NCBI GenBank assembly: GCA_964514105.1
Contig: CAZEPJ010000005.1
Coordinates: 1 to 64,000, forward strand
DNA length: 64,000 nt
Reading direction: 5' to 3'
Origin: CAZEPJ01 sp964514105
GTDB taxonomy: Bacteria; Desulfobacterota; Desulfocorpusculales; Desulfocorpusculum
Part shown: piece after piece, positions 48,549 through 57,498 of the stretch
How positions within the stretch are numbered: the stretch's first letter is position 1
How the letters are laid out: each line of letters starts with the position of its first letter
The notes under the pieces: generated by a model
The model's database searches: none
What the model was told of the DNA's origin: nothing
The model's input: only the letters and a program-made list of their open reading frames with translations
Program-made: the position numbers and the translations under genes

Positions 48549-49052
48549 GTGCTAGCAGAGGCAGCCAGGACGCCGCAGGGGGAGCAGGAGTTCACGGCCG
48601 AGCAATGGGCGGCGGTGGACGCCATCATCGGGCGATACAAGACCAAGCCGGGGGCGCTCATCCCGGTTCTGGAGGAGATCCAGGAGATCCTCGGCTATCT
48701 CCCCAAGAGCGTTCAGGCGAGGGTGGCCGGAGGGTTGGGCGTCCCATTCAGCGAGGTCTACGGGGTGGTGACCTTCTACTCCTTCTTCACCATGGTTCCG
48801 AGGGGACGACACACCATCCGGGTGTGCCTGGGGACGGCGTGCTACGTGCGGGGCAGCAAAAAGACGCTGGATGAGCTGTGCCGCACTCTCAGCGTGGAGC
48901 CCGGGGGCACCACCGGGGACCGGCGTTTTTCCCTGGAGACGGTCCGCTGCCTCGGGGCGTGCGGGCTTGCTCCCGCCATGGTGATCGGGGAGGAGACCTT
49001 CCCGCAGGTCAAACCCACAGCCCTTTCGGAGATCATCGGGGGCTTCGAGTGA
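48549..49052 (+). CDS. hoxE: NuoE/HoxE-like [2Fe-2S] diaphorase subunit
   Basis: Thioredoxin-fold iron-sulfur subunit (167 aa) of the NADH-reacting module of the hydrogenase. The helical start has ALIPVLEEIQEILGYLP and VPFSEVYGVVTFYSFFTM; the cluster cysteines are in VCLGTACYVRG (C-X4-C) and RCLGACGLAP (C-X3-C). Start is GTG at 48549, supported by AAAAGGAGG about nine bases upstream and family alignment. First gene of a six-gene operon with hoxF, hoxU, hoxY, hoxH and the protease, all closely spaced. Confidence 0.9.
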   Translation: MLAEAARTPQGEQEFTAEQWAAVDAIIGRYKTKPGALIPVLEEIQEILGYLPKSVQARVAGGLGVPFSEVYGVVTFYSFFTMVPRGRHTIRVCLGTACYVRGSKKTLDELCRTLSVEPGGTTGDRRFSLETVRCLGACGLAPAMVIGEETFPQVKPTALSEIIGGFE

Positions 49053-49114
49053 GGGTCGGCAGGGTTTGGGACGTCTGCGATGGCGACCATTCACAGAGGG
49101 GAGAGGGAATCGCA

Positions 49115-52100
49115 ATGAGCCGAATGAATCCAGAGAGACTCCATGAGCTCTGCCAGGAGATGGCTCCCTTTCTGGAAATCCGACTTCAGAAGGAGTACAC
49201 GCCGGGGGTGCCCGTATACCCCTACCATCTCCTGGTCTGCGGCGGGACTGGATGCCACGCCACCAAGAGCATCGAGGTCATGGTGCGGCTCCGAGGGGAG
49301 ATCGAGAGGCGGGGGCTCCAGGAGAAGGCCATCGTCATCGAGACCGGGTGCAACGGGTTCTGCGCCCAGGGGCCGGTGATGGTCGTGTATCCGGGGGGCG
49401 TCTTCTACCAGTATCTCAAGGCCGATGACGCCCGGGAGATCATCGAGGAGCACGTGCTCAAGGGGCGGCCGGTCAACCGGCTCATGTACCACGACCCGGA
49501 GACCGGAGAGCCCATCCCCAGGATGCACGACATCCCGTTTTTTGCCCTCCAGGAGACGCGGGTCCTGCGCAACCGCGGGCTCATCGCCGCCGAGCGCATC
49601 GAGGAGTACATCGGAAGGGAGGGGTATCAGGGGGCCTGCAAGGCGCTGTGCGAGATGACGCCCGAACAGATCGTCAAGGAGATCAAGGACGCGGGGCTGC
49701 GGGGGCGGGGCGGGGCGGGCTTCCCCACGGGCATGAAGTGGGAGTTCGCGGCCAAGTCCAGGGGGGATGTCAAGTTCGTGCTGTGCAACGCGGACGAGGG
49801 AGACCCCGGCGCGTTCATGGACCGCAGCGTCCTGGAGGCCGACCCCCACGCCGTGCTGGAGGGGATGGTCATCGCGGCCAAGGCCATCGGAGCCCACCAG
49901 GGATACATCTACTGCCGCGCCGAGTACCCCCTGGCCGTCAAGCGCCTCAACCTGGCCATCGACCAGGCCCACAACTACGGCCTGCTGGGGAAGGACATCC
50001 TGGGCTCGGGGTTCGACTTCGACCTGGAGGTCTACCGCGGGGCCGGGGCCTTCGTGTGCGGGGAGGAGACGGCCCTCATGACCTCCATCGAGGGCAAGCG
50101 GGGCATGCCCCGGCCCCGGCCGCCCTTTCCCGCCATCCAGGGTCTCTGGGCGAGCCCCACGGTGCTCAACAACGTGGAGACCCTGGCCAGCGTCCCCCAG
50201 ATCATCCTCAAAGGGGCCAGGCATTACAGCAGCGTGGGGACCCTGCGGAGCAAGGGGACCAAGATCTTCGCCCTGACGGGAGACATCCGAAACGTGGGCC
50301 TGGTGGAGGCCCCCATGGGCATGCCGCTGGGGACGATCATCCACGACATCGTGGGGGGGATCCCCAAGGGCAAGAAGTTCAAGGCCGCCCAGTTGGGCGG
50401 GCCGTCGGGCGGCTGCATCCCGTCCCAGCACCTCAATGCCTCTGTGGACTACGAGTCCATCACCCAGCTGGGGGCCATCATGGGCTCGGGCGGGATGATC
50501 GTCATGGACGAGGACAAGTGCATGGTGGACGTCGCCCGCTTCTTCATGGAGTTCTGCGCGGAGGAGTCGTGCGGCAAGTGCACGCCCTGCCGGGTGGGCA
50601 CCCAGAAGATGCTGGAGATCCTCACCCGAATCTGCGAGGGCACGGGGAAGGCCGGCGACATGGAGACCCTGGAGCGTTGGGCGGCCATCATCCAGAACAC
50701 GGCCCTGTGCGGCCTGGGGCAGACCGCGCCCAATCCGGTCCTCTCCACGCTGCGCTACTTCCGCCATGAATACGAGGCCCATATCTTCGAGAAGCGCTGC
50801 CCCGCCGTGGTTTGCTCGGCCCTGTTCAAGGCGCCGTGCATCCATACCTGCCCGGTGGAGATGGATATCCCCAGCTATGTGGCGCTGGTCAAGGCGGGCC
50901 GCCTGGACGACGCGTACAGTGTGCTGCTCAAGACCAACCCCTTTCCCAGCGTCTGCGGGAGGGTGTGCGACCACAAGTGCGAGTTCAAGTGCCGGCGGTC
51001 CACCCTGGACCAGCCCGTGAACATCAAGGCCCTCAAACGGTACATCACGGACCACGCCAGACGGCCCAAGGTGGACAAGGCCCCCGTCACCCGCAGGGAG
51101 CGCATCGCCGTGGTGGGCGGCGGCCCCTCGGGCCTCACCGCGGCCAAGGAGCTGGCCCTTCGCGGGTACGCGGTCACCGTGTTCGAGGAGCTTCCCGAGG
51201 GCGGGGGCATGCTCTGGTACGGCATCCCCGAATACCGCCTTCCCCGGGACATCCTCAAGGCCGAGATCCGCGCCATCGAGGCCCTGGGGGTGGACCTGCG
51301 GTGCAACACGCGGGTGGGAAGGGATGTGGCCTGGGACGAGATCAAAGGCCAGTACGACGCGGTGTACCTCGCCATCGGGGCCCACAGGAGCATGCGCCTG
51401 GGGGTGGAGGGAGAGGAGTTGCCCGGGGTCCGCGGGGCGATCGAGTTCCTGCGGGACGTCAACCTGGGCCAGAGGCCGGCCGTAGGCCACCGCGTGGCCG
51501 TGGTGGGGGGGGGAAATTCCGCCATCGATGCGGCCCGCTCCGCCCGGCGGCTGGGGGCCGGTGAGGTGACGCTCCTGTACCGCAGGCTCCGCCCCGACAT
51601 GCCGGCCCAGGAGGAGGAGATCCGTGCGGCGGAAGAGGAAGGGGTAAGAATCGAGTACCTGGTGGCCCCGTTGCGCTTCACCAGCAACAACGGCCGGGTG
51701 GGATCCGTGGTCTGCCAGCGCATGAAGCTGGGTGACTTCGACGCCAGCGGCCGCCGGAGGCCCATTCCCGTGGCGGGGGACGAGTTCTCTCTGGCTGTGG
51801 ATCTGGTCCTGGCGGCCATCGGTCAGATGCCCGACCTGCCCTTCCCGGGCCAGAACGGGGAGCTCCAGGTCTCCAGGGCAGGGCTCATCGAGATCCGCAA
51901 GGGGACCAAGAGCCGCGCCAGCGAGGCCTTGATCTTCGCCGGGGGAGACGCGGTCACGGGGCCGGACACGGTCATCGGCGCCATCGCCGCGGGCCGGCGG
52001 GCGGCGCAGGAGATCGATGCGGCCATCCGGGAGCGCAACGGGGAGCCCGCGTACGTCCGGCCCCCCGAGGAGGAGATCCAGATCCCCGTGGAGATCCAGG

Positions 52101-52252
52101 GGGAGACGCCCATGGTCCAGCGGGCGCCCATGCCCCACATCCCCCTGGCGGATCGGGTGAAGGGTTTCAGCGAGGTGGAGAAGGGGTTTCCCCCGGAAGT
52201 CGCCCTGGTGGAGGCCGCCCGCTGCCTGCGCTGCGATATCAAGGTCGGGTAG
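49115..52252 (+). CDS. hoxF: HoxF/NuoF-like diaphorase subunit fused to a GltD-like FAD/NAD(P)H oxidoreductase
   Basis: Fusion protein of 1045 aa. Residues 36-110: thioredoxin-like [2Fe-2S] domain (Cys42, 47, 79, 83). Residues 170-545: NuoF core with RGRGGAGFPTGMKWEF (NADH), CNADEGDPGAFMDR (FMN), CGEETALM and the [4Fe-4S] ligands Cys486, 489, 492 and 532. Residues 560-650: ferredoxin-like domain of glutamate synthase beta type (for example PCIHTCP, SVCGRVCDHKCEFKC), which should hold two [4Fe-4S] clusters. Residues 660-1010: FAD site VVGGGPSGLTAAKE and nucleotide site VVGGGNSAIDAARSARRLG with LYRR, plus AGGDAVTGPDTVIGA. Ordinary HoxF ends near 545-600. The extra half resembles NfnB/GltD and may bind NADPH, giving a second pyridine-nucleotide site. 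Roles of both sites are inference. Confidence 0.92.
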   Translation: MSRMNPERLHELCQEMAPFLEIRLQKEYTPGVPVYPYHLLVCGGTGCHATKSIEVMVRLRGEIERRGLQEKAIVIETGCNGFCAQGPVMVVYPGGVFYQYLKADDAREIIEEHVLKGRPVNRLMYHDPETGEPIPRMHDIPFFALQETRVLRNRGLIAAERIEEYIGREGYQGACKALCEMTPEQIVKEIKDAGLRGRGGAGFPTGMKWEFAAKSRGDVKFVLCNADEGDPGAFMDRSVLEADPHAVLEGMVIAAKAIGAHQGYIYCRAEYPLAVKRLNLAIDQAHNYGLLGKDILGSGFDFDLEVYRGAGAFVCGEETALMTSIEGKRGMPRPRPPFPAIQGLWASPTVLNNVETLASVPQIILKGARHYSSVGTLRSKGTKIFALTGDIRNVGLVEAPMGMPLGTIIHDIVGGIPKGKKFKAAQLGGPSGGCIPSQHLNASVDYESITQLGAIMGSGGMIVMDEDKCMVDVARFFMEFCAEESCGKCTPCRVGTQKMLEILTRICEGTGKAGDMETLERWAAIIQNTALCGLGQTAPNPVLSTLRYFRHEYEAHIFEKRCPAVVCSALFKAPCIHTCPVEMDIPSYVALVKAGRLDDAYSVLLKTNPFPSVCGRVCDHKCEFKCRRSTLDQPVNIKALKRYITDHARRPKVDKAPVTRRERIAVVGGGPSGLTAAKELALRGYAVTVFEELPEGGGMLWYGIPEYRLPRDILKAEIRAIEALGVDLRCNTRVGRDVAWDEIKGQYDAVYLAIGAHRSMRLGVEGEELPGVRGAIEFLRDVNLGQRPAVGHRVAVVGGGNSAIDAARSARRLGAGEVTLLYRRLRPDMPAQEEEIRAAEEEGVRIEYLVAPLRFTSNNGRVGSVVCQRMKLGDFDASGRRRPIPVAGDEFSLAVDLVLAAIGQMPDLPFPGQNGELQVSRAGLIEIRKGTKSRASEALIFAGGDAVTGPDTVIGAIAAGRRAAQEIDAAIRERNGEPAYVRPPEEEIQIPVEIQGETPMVQRAPMPHIPLADRVKGFSEVEKGFPPEVALVEAARCLRCDIKVG

Positions 52253-52264
52253 GGAGGAGAGCCG

Positions 52265-54346
52265 ATGGACGAGAAGCCCAAGGTCAGACTCACCATGGAT
52301 GGGAAAGAGGTGCAGGTGGAGGAGGGGACGACCATCCTCGATGCCGCCCGGCAAAACGGCATCCACATCCCCACCCTGTGCCACCATCCGGCCCTCTCCA
52401 GCTGGGGCGGCTGTCGGATCTGCGTGGTGGAGGTGGACGGCGCCCCCAGGCTGGTGGCGAGCTGCGTCATGCCCGTGCGCGGGGGGATGCAGGTGGTCAC
52501 CCAGAGCCCCCGGATCCTGGAGGCGCGCAGGACCGTCCTGGAGTTCCTCTTCGCCGAGCGAAATCACTACTGCATGTTCTGCGCCCAGAGCGGTGACTGC
52601 GAACTGCAGAGCCTGGCCTATGAGCTCCAGATGGACCACCTCACGGTGGCCTTCTCCTTCAACAAGTTCCCGGTGGACGTCACCGATGAGCACATGGTCC
52701 TGGACCACAACCGATGCATCCTGTGCGGCCGATGCGTGCGGGCCTGCCGAGAGCTGGCCGGGAGTTTCGTCCTGAACTATCAGAACCGGGGGGCCAGGGC
52801 CCTCATCTGCAAGGACCTGAACCAGTCCACAGCCGATTCCGCCTGCGATGGCTCCGGGGTGTGCCTCCAGGTGTGTCCCACCGGGGCCATCTTCAGCCGC
52901 CAGCGGACCCACTATGCGGTCAAGGGAAAGTCGCGGCCCCAGACCGTGACGTCCGTCTGCCCCCAATGCGGCGCGCTGTGCCCGGCGGTCTATCACGTCC
53001 GGGACAACAACCTGATCAAGGTGGACGGCCTGCTCTCCACCCAACGGGCGGATCGGGGGCAGCTGTGCCGCAGGGGTCGGTTCGAACCGCTGGTGACCAC
53101 AGGGGAGCGCCTCCTCACTCCCATGGTCCGGGGGAGGGGGGGCGCCTGGGAGAAGGCCGGCTGGGAGGAGGCCCTGGACACTGTGGCCGGGCGGCTTCAG
53201 GCCATCAAGGCGGCAGGAGGAGGCCACGCCCTATTCGGCCTGGCCTCGGAGGACTGCTCCAACGAGGAGCTCCTGCTGTTCCGGGAGGTCGTGTCCAAGG
53301 CCTTTGCGGGAAGCCATCTGGGCACGCTGGACGGAGGCCATTTGTCCACCGTCAGCCAGGCGTGGGGAGATTTGGCCGGCACGTTCCTGGGGCTGAAGGA
53401 AGCGCCGTGGACGCGCCTGCCCGAGGCGGACCTCCTCCTGCTGGTGGGGGTGCAGTCCGGGGATACCCAACCCCTGGTCCTGTCCCTGGTGCGACGGGCC
53501 GCCCTGGAGCACAGGGTGCCGGTGGAGGTGCTGGGGGGCGCGGATGTGATGCAGCCATGGACGCGCCACTTCGTCGCGGCGAAGCCCAGCGACCTGGCCT
53601 GCCTGATCCGGGCTCTTCTGGGGCGGGTGATCGGCTCCGGCCAAATGGGTAACCCCCTGGTGCGCTGGAGGAAGATCGCCGACGAGGTGGGGCAGGAGCC
53701 CGTGGCCGATTTTCCGGGATCCGCGGCTCTCGAGCCGAAGTCCGTGGAGGCATTCCACGCCATGGCCGCGGCCCAGGCCCAGGCCAGGGCCCCCATGATC
53801 GTTGCGGGCACGGCGGTGAGCGGGCTGCGGGACCCCGAGGGGCTCAAGTGCCTCATGTACCTGGCCCTGCTCAAGGGGCTCCTGCCGGCCGATACCCTGA
53901 GGCTCGTCATCCTGAAACCGCGGGGAAACAGCGCCGGGGCCGCCAAGCTGGGATACGCGGCCAACGGCGACGGGCCGTCCGCGGTCGGATGGCGCGGCGG
54001 GATCGTGCTTCTTGGGGGGAGGGAGGAGGTGCCGCCGGATGTCCTCAAGCCCATGGAGAGGCTGGAATTCCTCGCCGTGATCGCACCCCAGATCCCGGCC
54101 GGCCTGGCGGACAGGGCCCACGTGCTGATCCCCAAGCCGCTGTGGCTGGAGGATGAAGGGAGCTACACCTCTCTGGACGGCCGCGAGGTGGGGCGGACCA
54201 GGCGGGTCCTGAGCCCCCCTGCAGGGGTCAAGGGGGCGTGGGAGACCCTGGCCGCACTGGCGGCGCGCGCGGGCCTTCGACCGGATGTCTGGACCCTCGA
54301 GGGGCTGCGCGACAGGACGGCGGCGGAGATGAACCTCATGGGATGA
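52265..54346 (+). CDS. hoxU: HoxU/NuoG-like iron-sulfur subunit with degenerate molybdopterin-oxidoreductase domain
   Basis: Subunit of 693 aa, much longer than HoxU (about 240 aa). Residues 1-75: [2Fe-2S] ferredoxin (Cys39, 50, 53, 67). His101, Cys103, Cys106, Cys112: His-ligated [4Fe-4S]. Cys151, 154, 157, 161 plus Cys194, 200, 204: ferredoxin pair, but Ser197 stands where the second cluster should have its fourth Cys (CDGSGVC). Cys232, 235, 239, 268: N7-type cluster. Residues 275-690 are a shortened molybdopterin-oxidoreductase fold as in NuoG, without obvious cofactor ligands. It conducts electrons between the diaphorase and the hydrogenase. Start follows GGAGGAGAGCCG, 12 bases after hoxF. 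Confidence 0.88.
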   Translation: MDEKPKVRLTMDGKEVQVEEGTTILDAARQNGIHIPTLCHHPALSSWGGCRICVVEVDGAPRLVASCVMPVRGGMQVVTQSPRILEARRTVLEFLFAERNHYCMFCAQSGDCELQSLAYELQMDHLTVAFSFNKFPVDVTDEHMVLDHNRCILCGRCVRACRELAGSFVLNYQNRGARALICKDLNQSTADSACDGSGVCLQVCPTGAIFSRQRTHYAVKGKSRPQTVTSVCPQCGALCPAVYHVRDNNLIKVDGLLSTQRADRGQLCRRGRFEPLVTTGERLLTPMVRGRGGAWEKAGWEEALDTVAGRLQAIKAAGGGHALFGLASEDCSNEELLLFREVVSKAFAGSHLGTLDGGHLSTVSQAWGDLAGTFLGLKEAPWTRLPEADLLLLVGVQSGDTQPLVLSLVRRAALEHRVPVEVLGGADVMQPWTRHFVAAKPSDLACLIRALLGRVIGSGQMGNPLVRWRKIADEVGQEPVADFPGSAALEPKSVEAFHAMAAAQAQARAPMIVAGTAVSGLRDPEGLKCLMYLALLKGLLPADTLRLVILKPRGNSAGAAKLGYAANGDGPSAVGWRGGIVLLGGREEVPPDVLKPMERLEFLAVIAPQIPAGLADRAHVLIPKPLWLEDEGSYTSLDGREVGRTRRVLSPPAGVKGAWETLAALAARAGLRPDVWTLEGLRDRTAAEMNLMG

Positions 54347-54363
54347 GAAACGGAGGCGGATGC

Positions 54364-54906
54364 ATGGGAAAGCCCAAGGTGGCGACGGTATGGCTCGAGG
54401 GGTGTGCAGGCTGCCACATGTCGTTCCTGGACTTGGACGAGGCCCTGATGGACGTCCTCGCGGCGGTGGATCTCACCGTGTCCCCCATCACCGATTTCAA
54501 GAACTACGAGTTCGGCGAGGTGACCGTCGGGATCATCGAAGGGGGCGTGGGAAACACGGAACAGGAGGAGATCGTCCGCAAGCTGCGGGAAAGCTGCCGG
54601 GTCCTGGTGGCCTGGGGGGATTGCGCGGTCTTCGGCGGCGTGAACACCATGCGCAACTGGATCCCCACCGAGGAGGTCCTGCGCCGCGGATACATGGAGA
54701 CCGAGAGCACCGTGGACGGCGTGCTCCCCATCCACGAGGAACTGCCGGCCCTGCTCGACAAGGTGCTGCCCGTGAACGAACTGGTCCCGGTGGACGTATA
54801 CGTGCCGGGCTGCCCCCCTTCTCCGGAGGGGATCGCGTACGCCCTCCAGGAGATCCTGCAGGGACGGACGCCCGTTCTTCCGACCCAGATGATGCACTTC
54901 GACTGA
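54364..54906 (+). CDS. hoxY: NiFe hydrogenase small subunit (HoxY type)
   Basis: Cytoplasmic small subunit (180 aa) without a signal peptide. It carries only the proximal [4Fe-4S] cluster: Cys14 and Cys17 (EGCAGCHMSFLDLDE), Cys87 (GDCAVFGG) and Cys150 (PGCPPSPEGI). This short form is typical of group 3 hydrogenases (HoxY, MvhG, HydD). It connects the NiFe site with the HoxU-like subunit. ATG at 54364 follows AACGGAGGCGGATGC. Gap to hoxU is 17 bases and to hoxH 11 bases. Confidence 0.95.
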   Translation: MGKPKVATVWLEGCAGCHMSFLDLDEALMDVLAAVDLTVSPITDFKNYEFGEVTVGIIEGGVGNTEQEEIVRKLRESCRVLVAWGDCAVFGGVNTMRNWIPTEEVLRRGYMETESTVDGVLPIHEELPALLDKVLPVNELVPVDVYVPGCPPSPEGIAYALQEILQGRTPVLPTQMMHFD

Positions 54907-54917
54907 GGAGGAGCGCC

Positions 54918-56348
54918 ATGGCCATGGCCCGGAAGATCACCATCAATCCCATCAGCAGGCTGGAGGGGCACGGCAAGGTCACCATATATCTGGACCGGAA
55001 GGGGGAAGTGGCGGAGGCCCGATTCCACGTGACCCAGTTCCGCGGGTACGAGCGCTTCTGCGAGGGGAGGCCATACGAGGAGATGCCCGTCATCACCCAG
55101 CGCATCTGCGGCATCTGCCCCGTGAGCCATCAGCTCGCCTCGGCCAAGGCGTGCGACGCCGTGCTCGGTCAAGAGATCCCGCAGACCGCCAAGCTCCTGC
55201 GGGAACTCCTGCACATGGGGCAATTCATCCAGTCCCACGCCCTGCACTTTTTTCATCTGGCCAGTGCGGACCTCCTGCTGGGTTGGGACGCGGACCCGGC
55301 CGTGCGCAACGTGGTGGGGGTGGTGCAGCGGTTTCCCGAGGTGGCCGTCAGGGGGGTTCGCCTCCGCAAGTTCGGGCAGGAGATCATCAAGGCGCTGGGA
55401 GGCAAGAAGATCCACCCGGTGTTCGCCGTTCCGGGAGGCGTCACCGACGCCCTGGCCGAGTCGGATCGGGACCGGTTGCTCCACGGATTCGAGGAGGCGT
55501 ATGGCACGTATCAACTGGCCATGGACCTGTTTCGGGGGTGGCTGGAGAAGAACCTGGAGGAGGTCCTGCGCTTCGCCGCGTTCCCCTCCCTTCATGCCGG
55601 TCTGGTGGACCGAGACGGAAATCTGACCTTGTACGACGGCCGCATGCGGGTCAAGGACGAGACCGGGGGAACCCTGGTGGAGTTTCCCCCAGCCCAGTAC
55701 CTGGACCACATCGCCGAGCGGGTGGAGCCCTGGTCGTACATGAAGTTCCCGTACTACCGGCCGCTGGGCTACCCGGACGGCTGCTACCGTGTGGGCCCCC
55801 TGGGGCGGGTCAACGCCGCCGACGGCATGGCCACTGCCAGGGCCGGGGAGGAGCTCAAGGCCCTGCGCAGGATGGCGCCCCAAGGGTTGCTCCATGGAAC
55901 GCTCCTCTACCACTACGCCCGGCTGGTGGAACTCCTCTACGCCCTGGAGCGGGCCGAGGAACTGCTCGGGCACGAGCGGATCTGCCACACGGACATCCGG
56001 GTGAGCGGGCCCCCCGGCGGGGAAGAGGGCGTGGGGGTCATCGAGGCCCCCCGCGGAACCCTGATCCACCACTACTGGGTGGACTCCCATGGGGCGATCC
56101 GCAAGGCCAACCTCATCGTGGCCACGGGGCACAACAATATCGCCATCAACCGGTCGGTGGCCGCCGTCGCCCGGGAGTACATCCACAAGGGGAAGGTGGA
56201 GGAGGGGATCCTCAACCGGGTGGAGGGTGCCATCCGCTGCTATGACCCATGTCTTTCCTGCGCCACCCACGCCCTGGGGCAGATGCCCCTGAAGGTGCAG
56301 CTTCTCGACGCCGATGGGGTCGTGGCCCATGAGCTGCAGCGGGATTGA
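54918..56348 (+). CDS. hoxH: NiFe hydrogenase large subunit (HoxH type)
   Basis: Catalytic subunit (476 aa) of a cytoplasmic NiFe hydrogenase. The nickel-iron ligands are RICGICPVSHQLA (Cys64, Cys67) and DPCLSCATHALG (Cys445, Cys448). The N-terminal SRLEGHGKV is the conserved L1 region. After His451 there are 25 residues which a protease would remove after nickel insertion; such a protease gene follows immediately. Composition of the operon (E, F, U, Y, H) points to group 3d-like, NAD(P)-linked enzymes, although the fused HoxF is unusual. ATG 54918 is preceded by GAGGAGGAG. Confidence 0.95.
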   Translation: MAMARKITINPISRLEGHGKVTIYLDRKGEVAEARFHVTQFRGYERFCEGRPYEEMPVITQRICGICPVSHQLASAKACDAVLGQEIPQTAKLLRELLHMGQFIQSHALHFFHLASADLLLGWDADPAVRNVVGVVQRFPEVAVRGVRLRKFGQEIIKALGGKKIHPVFAVPGGVTDALAESDRDRLLHGFEEAYGTYQLAMDLFRGWLEKNLEEVLRFAAFPSLHAGLVDRDGNLTLYDGRMRVKDETGGTLVEFPPAQYLDHIAERVEPWSYMKFPYYRPLGYPDGCYRVGPLGRVNAADGMATARAGEELKALRRMAPQGLLHGTLLYHYARLVELLYALERAEELLGHERICHTDIRVSGPPGGEEGVGVIEAPRGTLIHHYWVDSHGAIRKANLIVATGHNNIAINRSVAAVAREYIHKGKVEEGILNRVEGAIRCYDPCLSCATHALGQMPLKVQLLDADGVVAHELQRD

Positions 56349-56877
56349 ACGCCCGAGGCGAGACGAGCCGGCCCCTCCCTGGCTGTGGATCGTGGGGTAC
56401 GGAAATCCGCAGCGCCAGGACGACGGGCTCGGCCCCTACGTGGTGAAGCGGGTTCGGCAAGCCCTGCGCCCCGATGCGGGCGTTCGGCTTGCGGCCCTCC
56501 AGCAGTTGGAGCCCGATCTGGTGGAGGAGTTGCGGGATGTCCCCTGGCTCATCCTGGTGGACGCCTCGGTTGGCGAGGTGGCGGGGGGGTGGGCGTGGGA
56601 GCCGGTGGCCCCGGACTTGAACCACGCCCCCCTGTTGACCCATCACCTGGAACCGGCTTACCTCCTGGGGCTCCTTCAGGCGGCATGGGGCCGAAGCCCC
56701 ACCACGTGGATGGTCGCTGTCCAGGGGGAGGCCTTCGGGATGGGGCGCAGGCTCACCCGGGAGGCGCGCAGGCGGGGGGGCGGGGCGGCCCGGGAGATCG
56801 TGGGGTTCGTCGAGGCCGGCCTCAACTCCGGTGCGGCATGGCATCCTCACTTGCGCCCGGGGCCGGGCGTGGTATAA
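56329..56877 (+). CDS. hoxW: Hydrogenase maturation endopeptidase (HoxW/HyaD type)
   Basis: Nickel-dependent protease (182 aa) which removes the C-terminal extension of HoxH. Family motifs are GYGNPQRQDDGLGPYVV near residues 22-38 (Asp/Glu nickel ligand region), ILVDAS and the His-containing LTHHLEPAYLLGLL. It overlaps the hoxH end by 20 bases, so the ATG at 56329 is probable; another in-frame ATG lies at 56314. The presence of a dedicated protease argues that the 25-residue HoxH tail is functional. Confidence 0.88.
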   Translation: MSCSGIERPRRDEPAPPWLWIVGYGNPQRQDDGLGPYVVKRVRQALRPDAGVRLAALQQLEPDLVEELRDVPWLILVDASVGEVAGGWAWEPVAPDLNHAPLLTHHLEPAYLLGLLQAAWGRSPTTWMVAVQGEAFGMGRRLTREARRRGGGAAREIVGFVEAGLNSGAAWHPHLRPGPGVV

Positions 56878-56878
56878 A
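56851..56878 (+). promoter_or_regulatory. Extended -10 promoter for the two-component genes
   Basis: TTGCGC at 56851-56856 (weak -35), 16-base spacer, TATAAA at 56873-56878 preceded by TGG (extended -10). It lies at the end of the protease gene and gives a leader of about 24 bases to the response regulator. Confidence 0.5.
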
Positions 56879-56909
56879 AATAACCCACATACGGGATACG
56901 GAGGACCCA

Positions 56910-57323
56910 ATGGGCACGGGAGCCGACATTCTCATCATCGACGATGATCGAGACCTGGTGAACTCCATGCGCATCATCCTCGAGAGTCGGGGTTATACGG
57001 TTCGTTCGGCGTACAACGGCAAGGAGGGCTTGGAGAGGATCGAGGAGAAGCTCCCCGACCTCATCGTCCTGGACGTGATGATGACCACGGATACCGAGGG
57101 GTTCGACTTCGCGTACAAGCTGCGCGGCAGCCCGCTCTACCGCGAGATCCCCATCGTCATGACCACGGGTTTTCCCAAGAAGATGGTGGAGGAGGGGCCG
57201 GACAAGTTCCAGCACATCCTGGGAGAGGAGTGGCCCGTGTCTCGCTTCCTGGAGAAGCCCTTGGATCCCGAAGAGTTCCTGGAGTCGATTGAGGCCTTTC
57301 TCCAGGACTCCGGAAAGGCGTGA
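56910..57323 (+). CDS. Stand-alone receiver-domain response regulator
   Basis: Single REC domain protein (137 aa) without output domain. The acidic pocket is Asp11-13 (LIIDDDRD), phospho-acceptor Asp55 (LIVLDVMMTT), and the conserved Lys in FLEKPLDP. It resembles CheY-like messengers that act by protein contact. The kinase encoded 175 bases downstream is the likely partner. It follows the hydrogenase operon with its own promoter; a link to hydrogenase control is possible but unproven. GGAGGACCCA precedes the ATG. Confidence 0.9.
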   Translation: MGTGADILIIDDDRDLVNSMRIILESRGYTVRSAYNGKEGLERIEEKLPDLIVLDVMMTTDTEGFDFAYKLRGSPLYREIPIVMTTGFPKKMVEEGPDKFQHILGEEWPVSRFLEKPLDPEEFLESIEAFLQDSGKA

Positions 57324-57498
57324 GCGGTCATTGGATCGAGCCCCCATGTCCGGACTCCGGGGCAGGCCGCCCGGCATCGGGGTGGGGACAGGGCCTTGAC
57401 TTCCGACCTTGTCCATCCAAATCTGTTCACCCCAGCATCGGTGGTCCCGCCGGGGGACATTGGGGGCCGGACCGGTTCGAGAGGCGGGGAGCCCCTCC

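Noticed and set aside
49091..53227. A 1378-codon open frame on the minus strand opposite the hydrogenase genes
   Set aside because: It is antisense to hoxF and hoxU, rich in His, Gly, Pro and Ala with no recognisable domain, a usual artefact of GC-rich codon bias. The same reasoning removes the long antisense frames at 36644-40213, 17925-20573, 13879-16422, 32368-34533 and 4442-6067.
52265..54346. NuoG-like subunit as a formate dehydrogenase catalytic subunit
   Set aside because: The molybdopterin part is shortened and shows no Cys/Sec active-site motif, and hoxY and hoxH follow directly, which explains it as a hydrogenase subunit.
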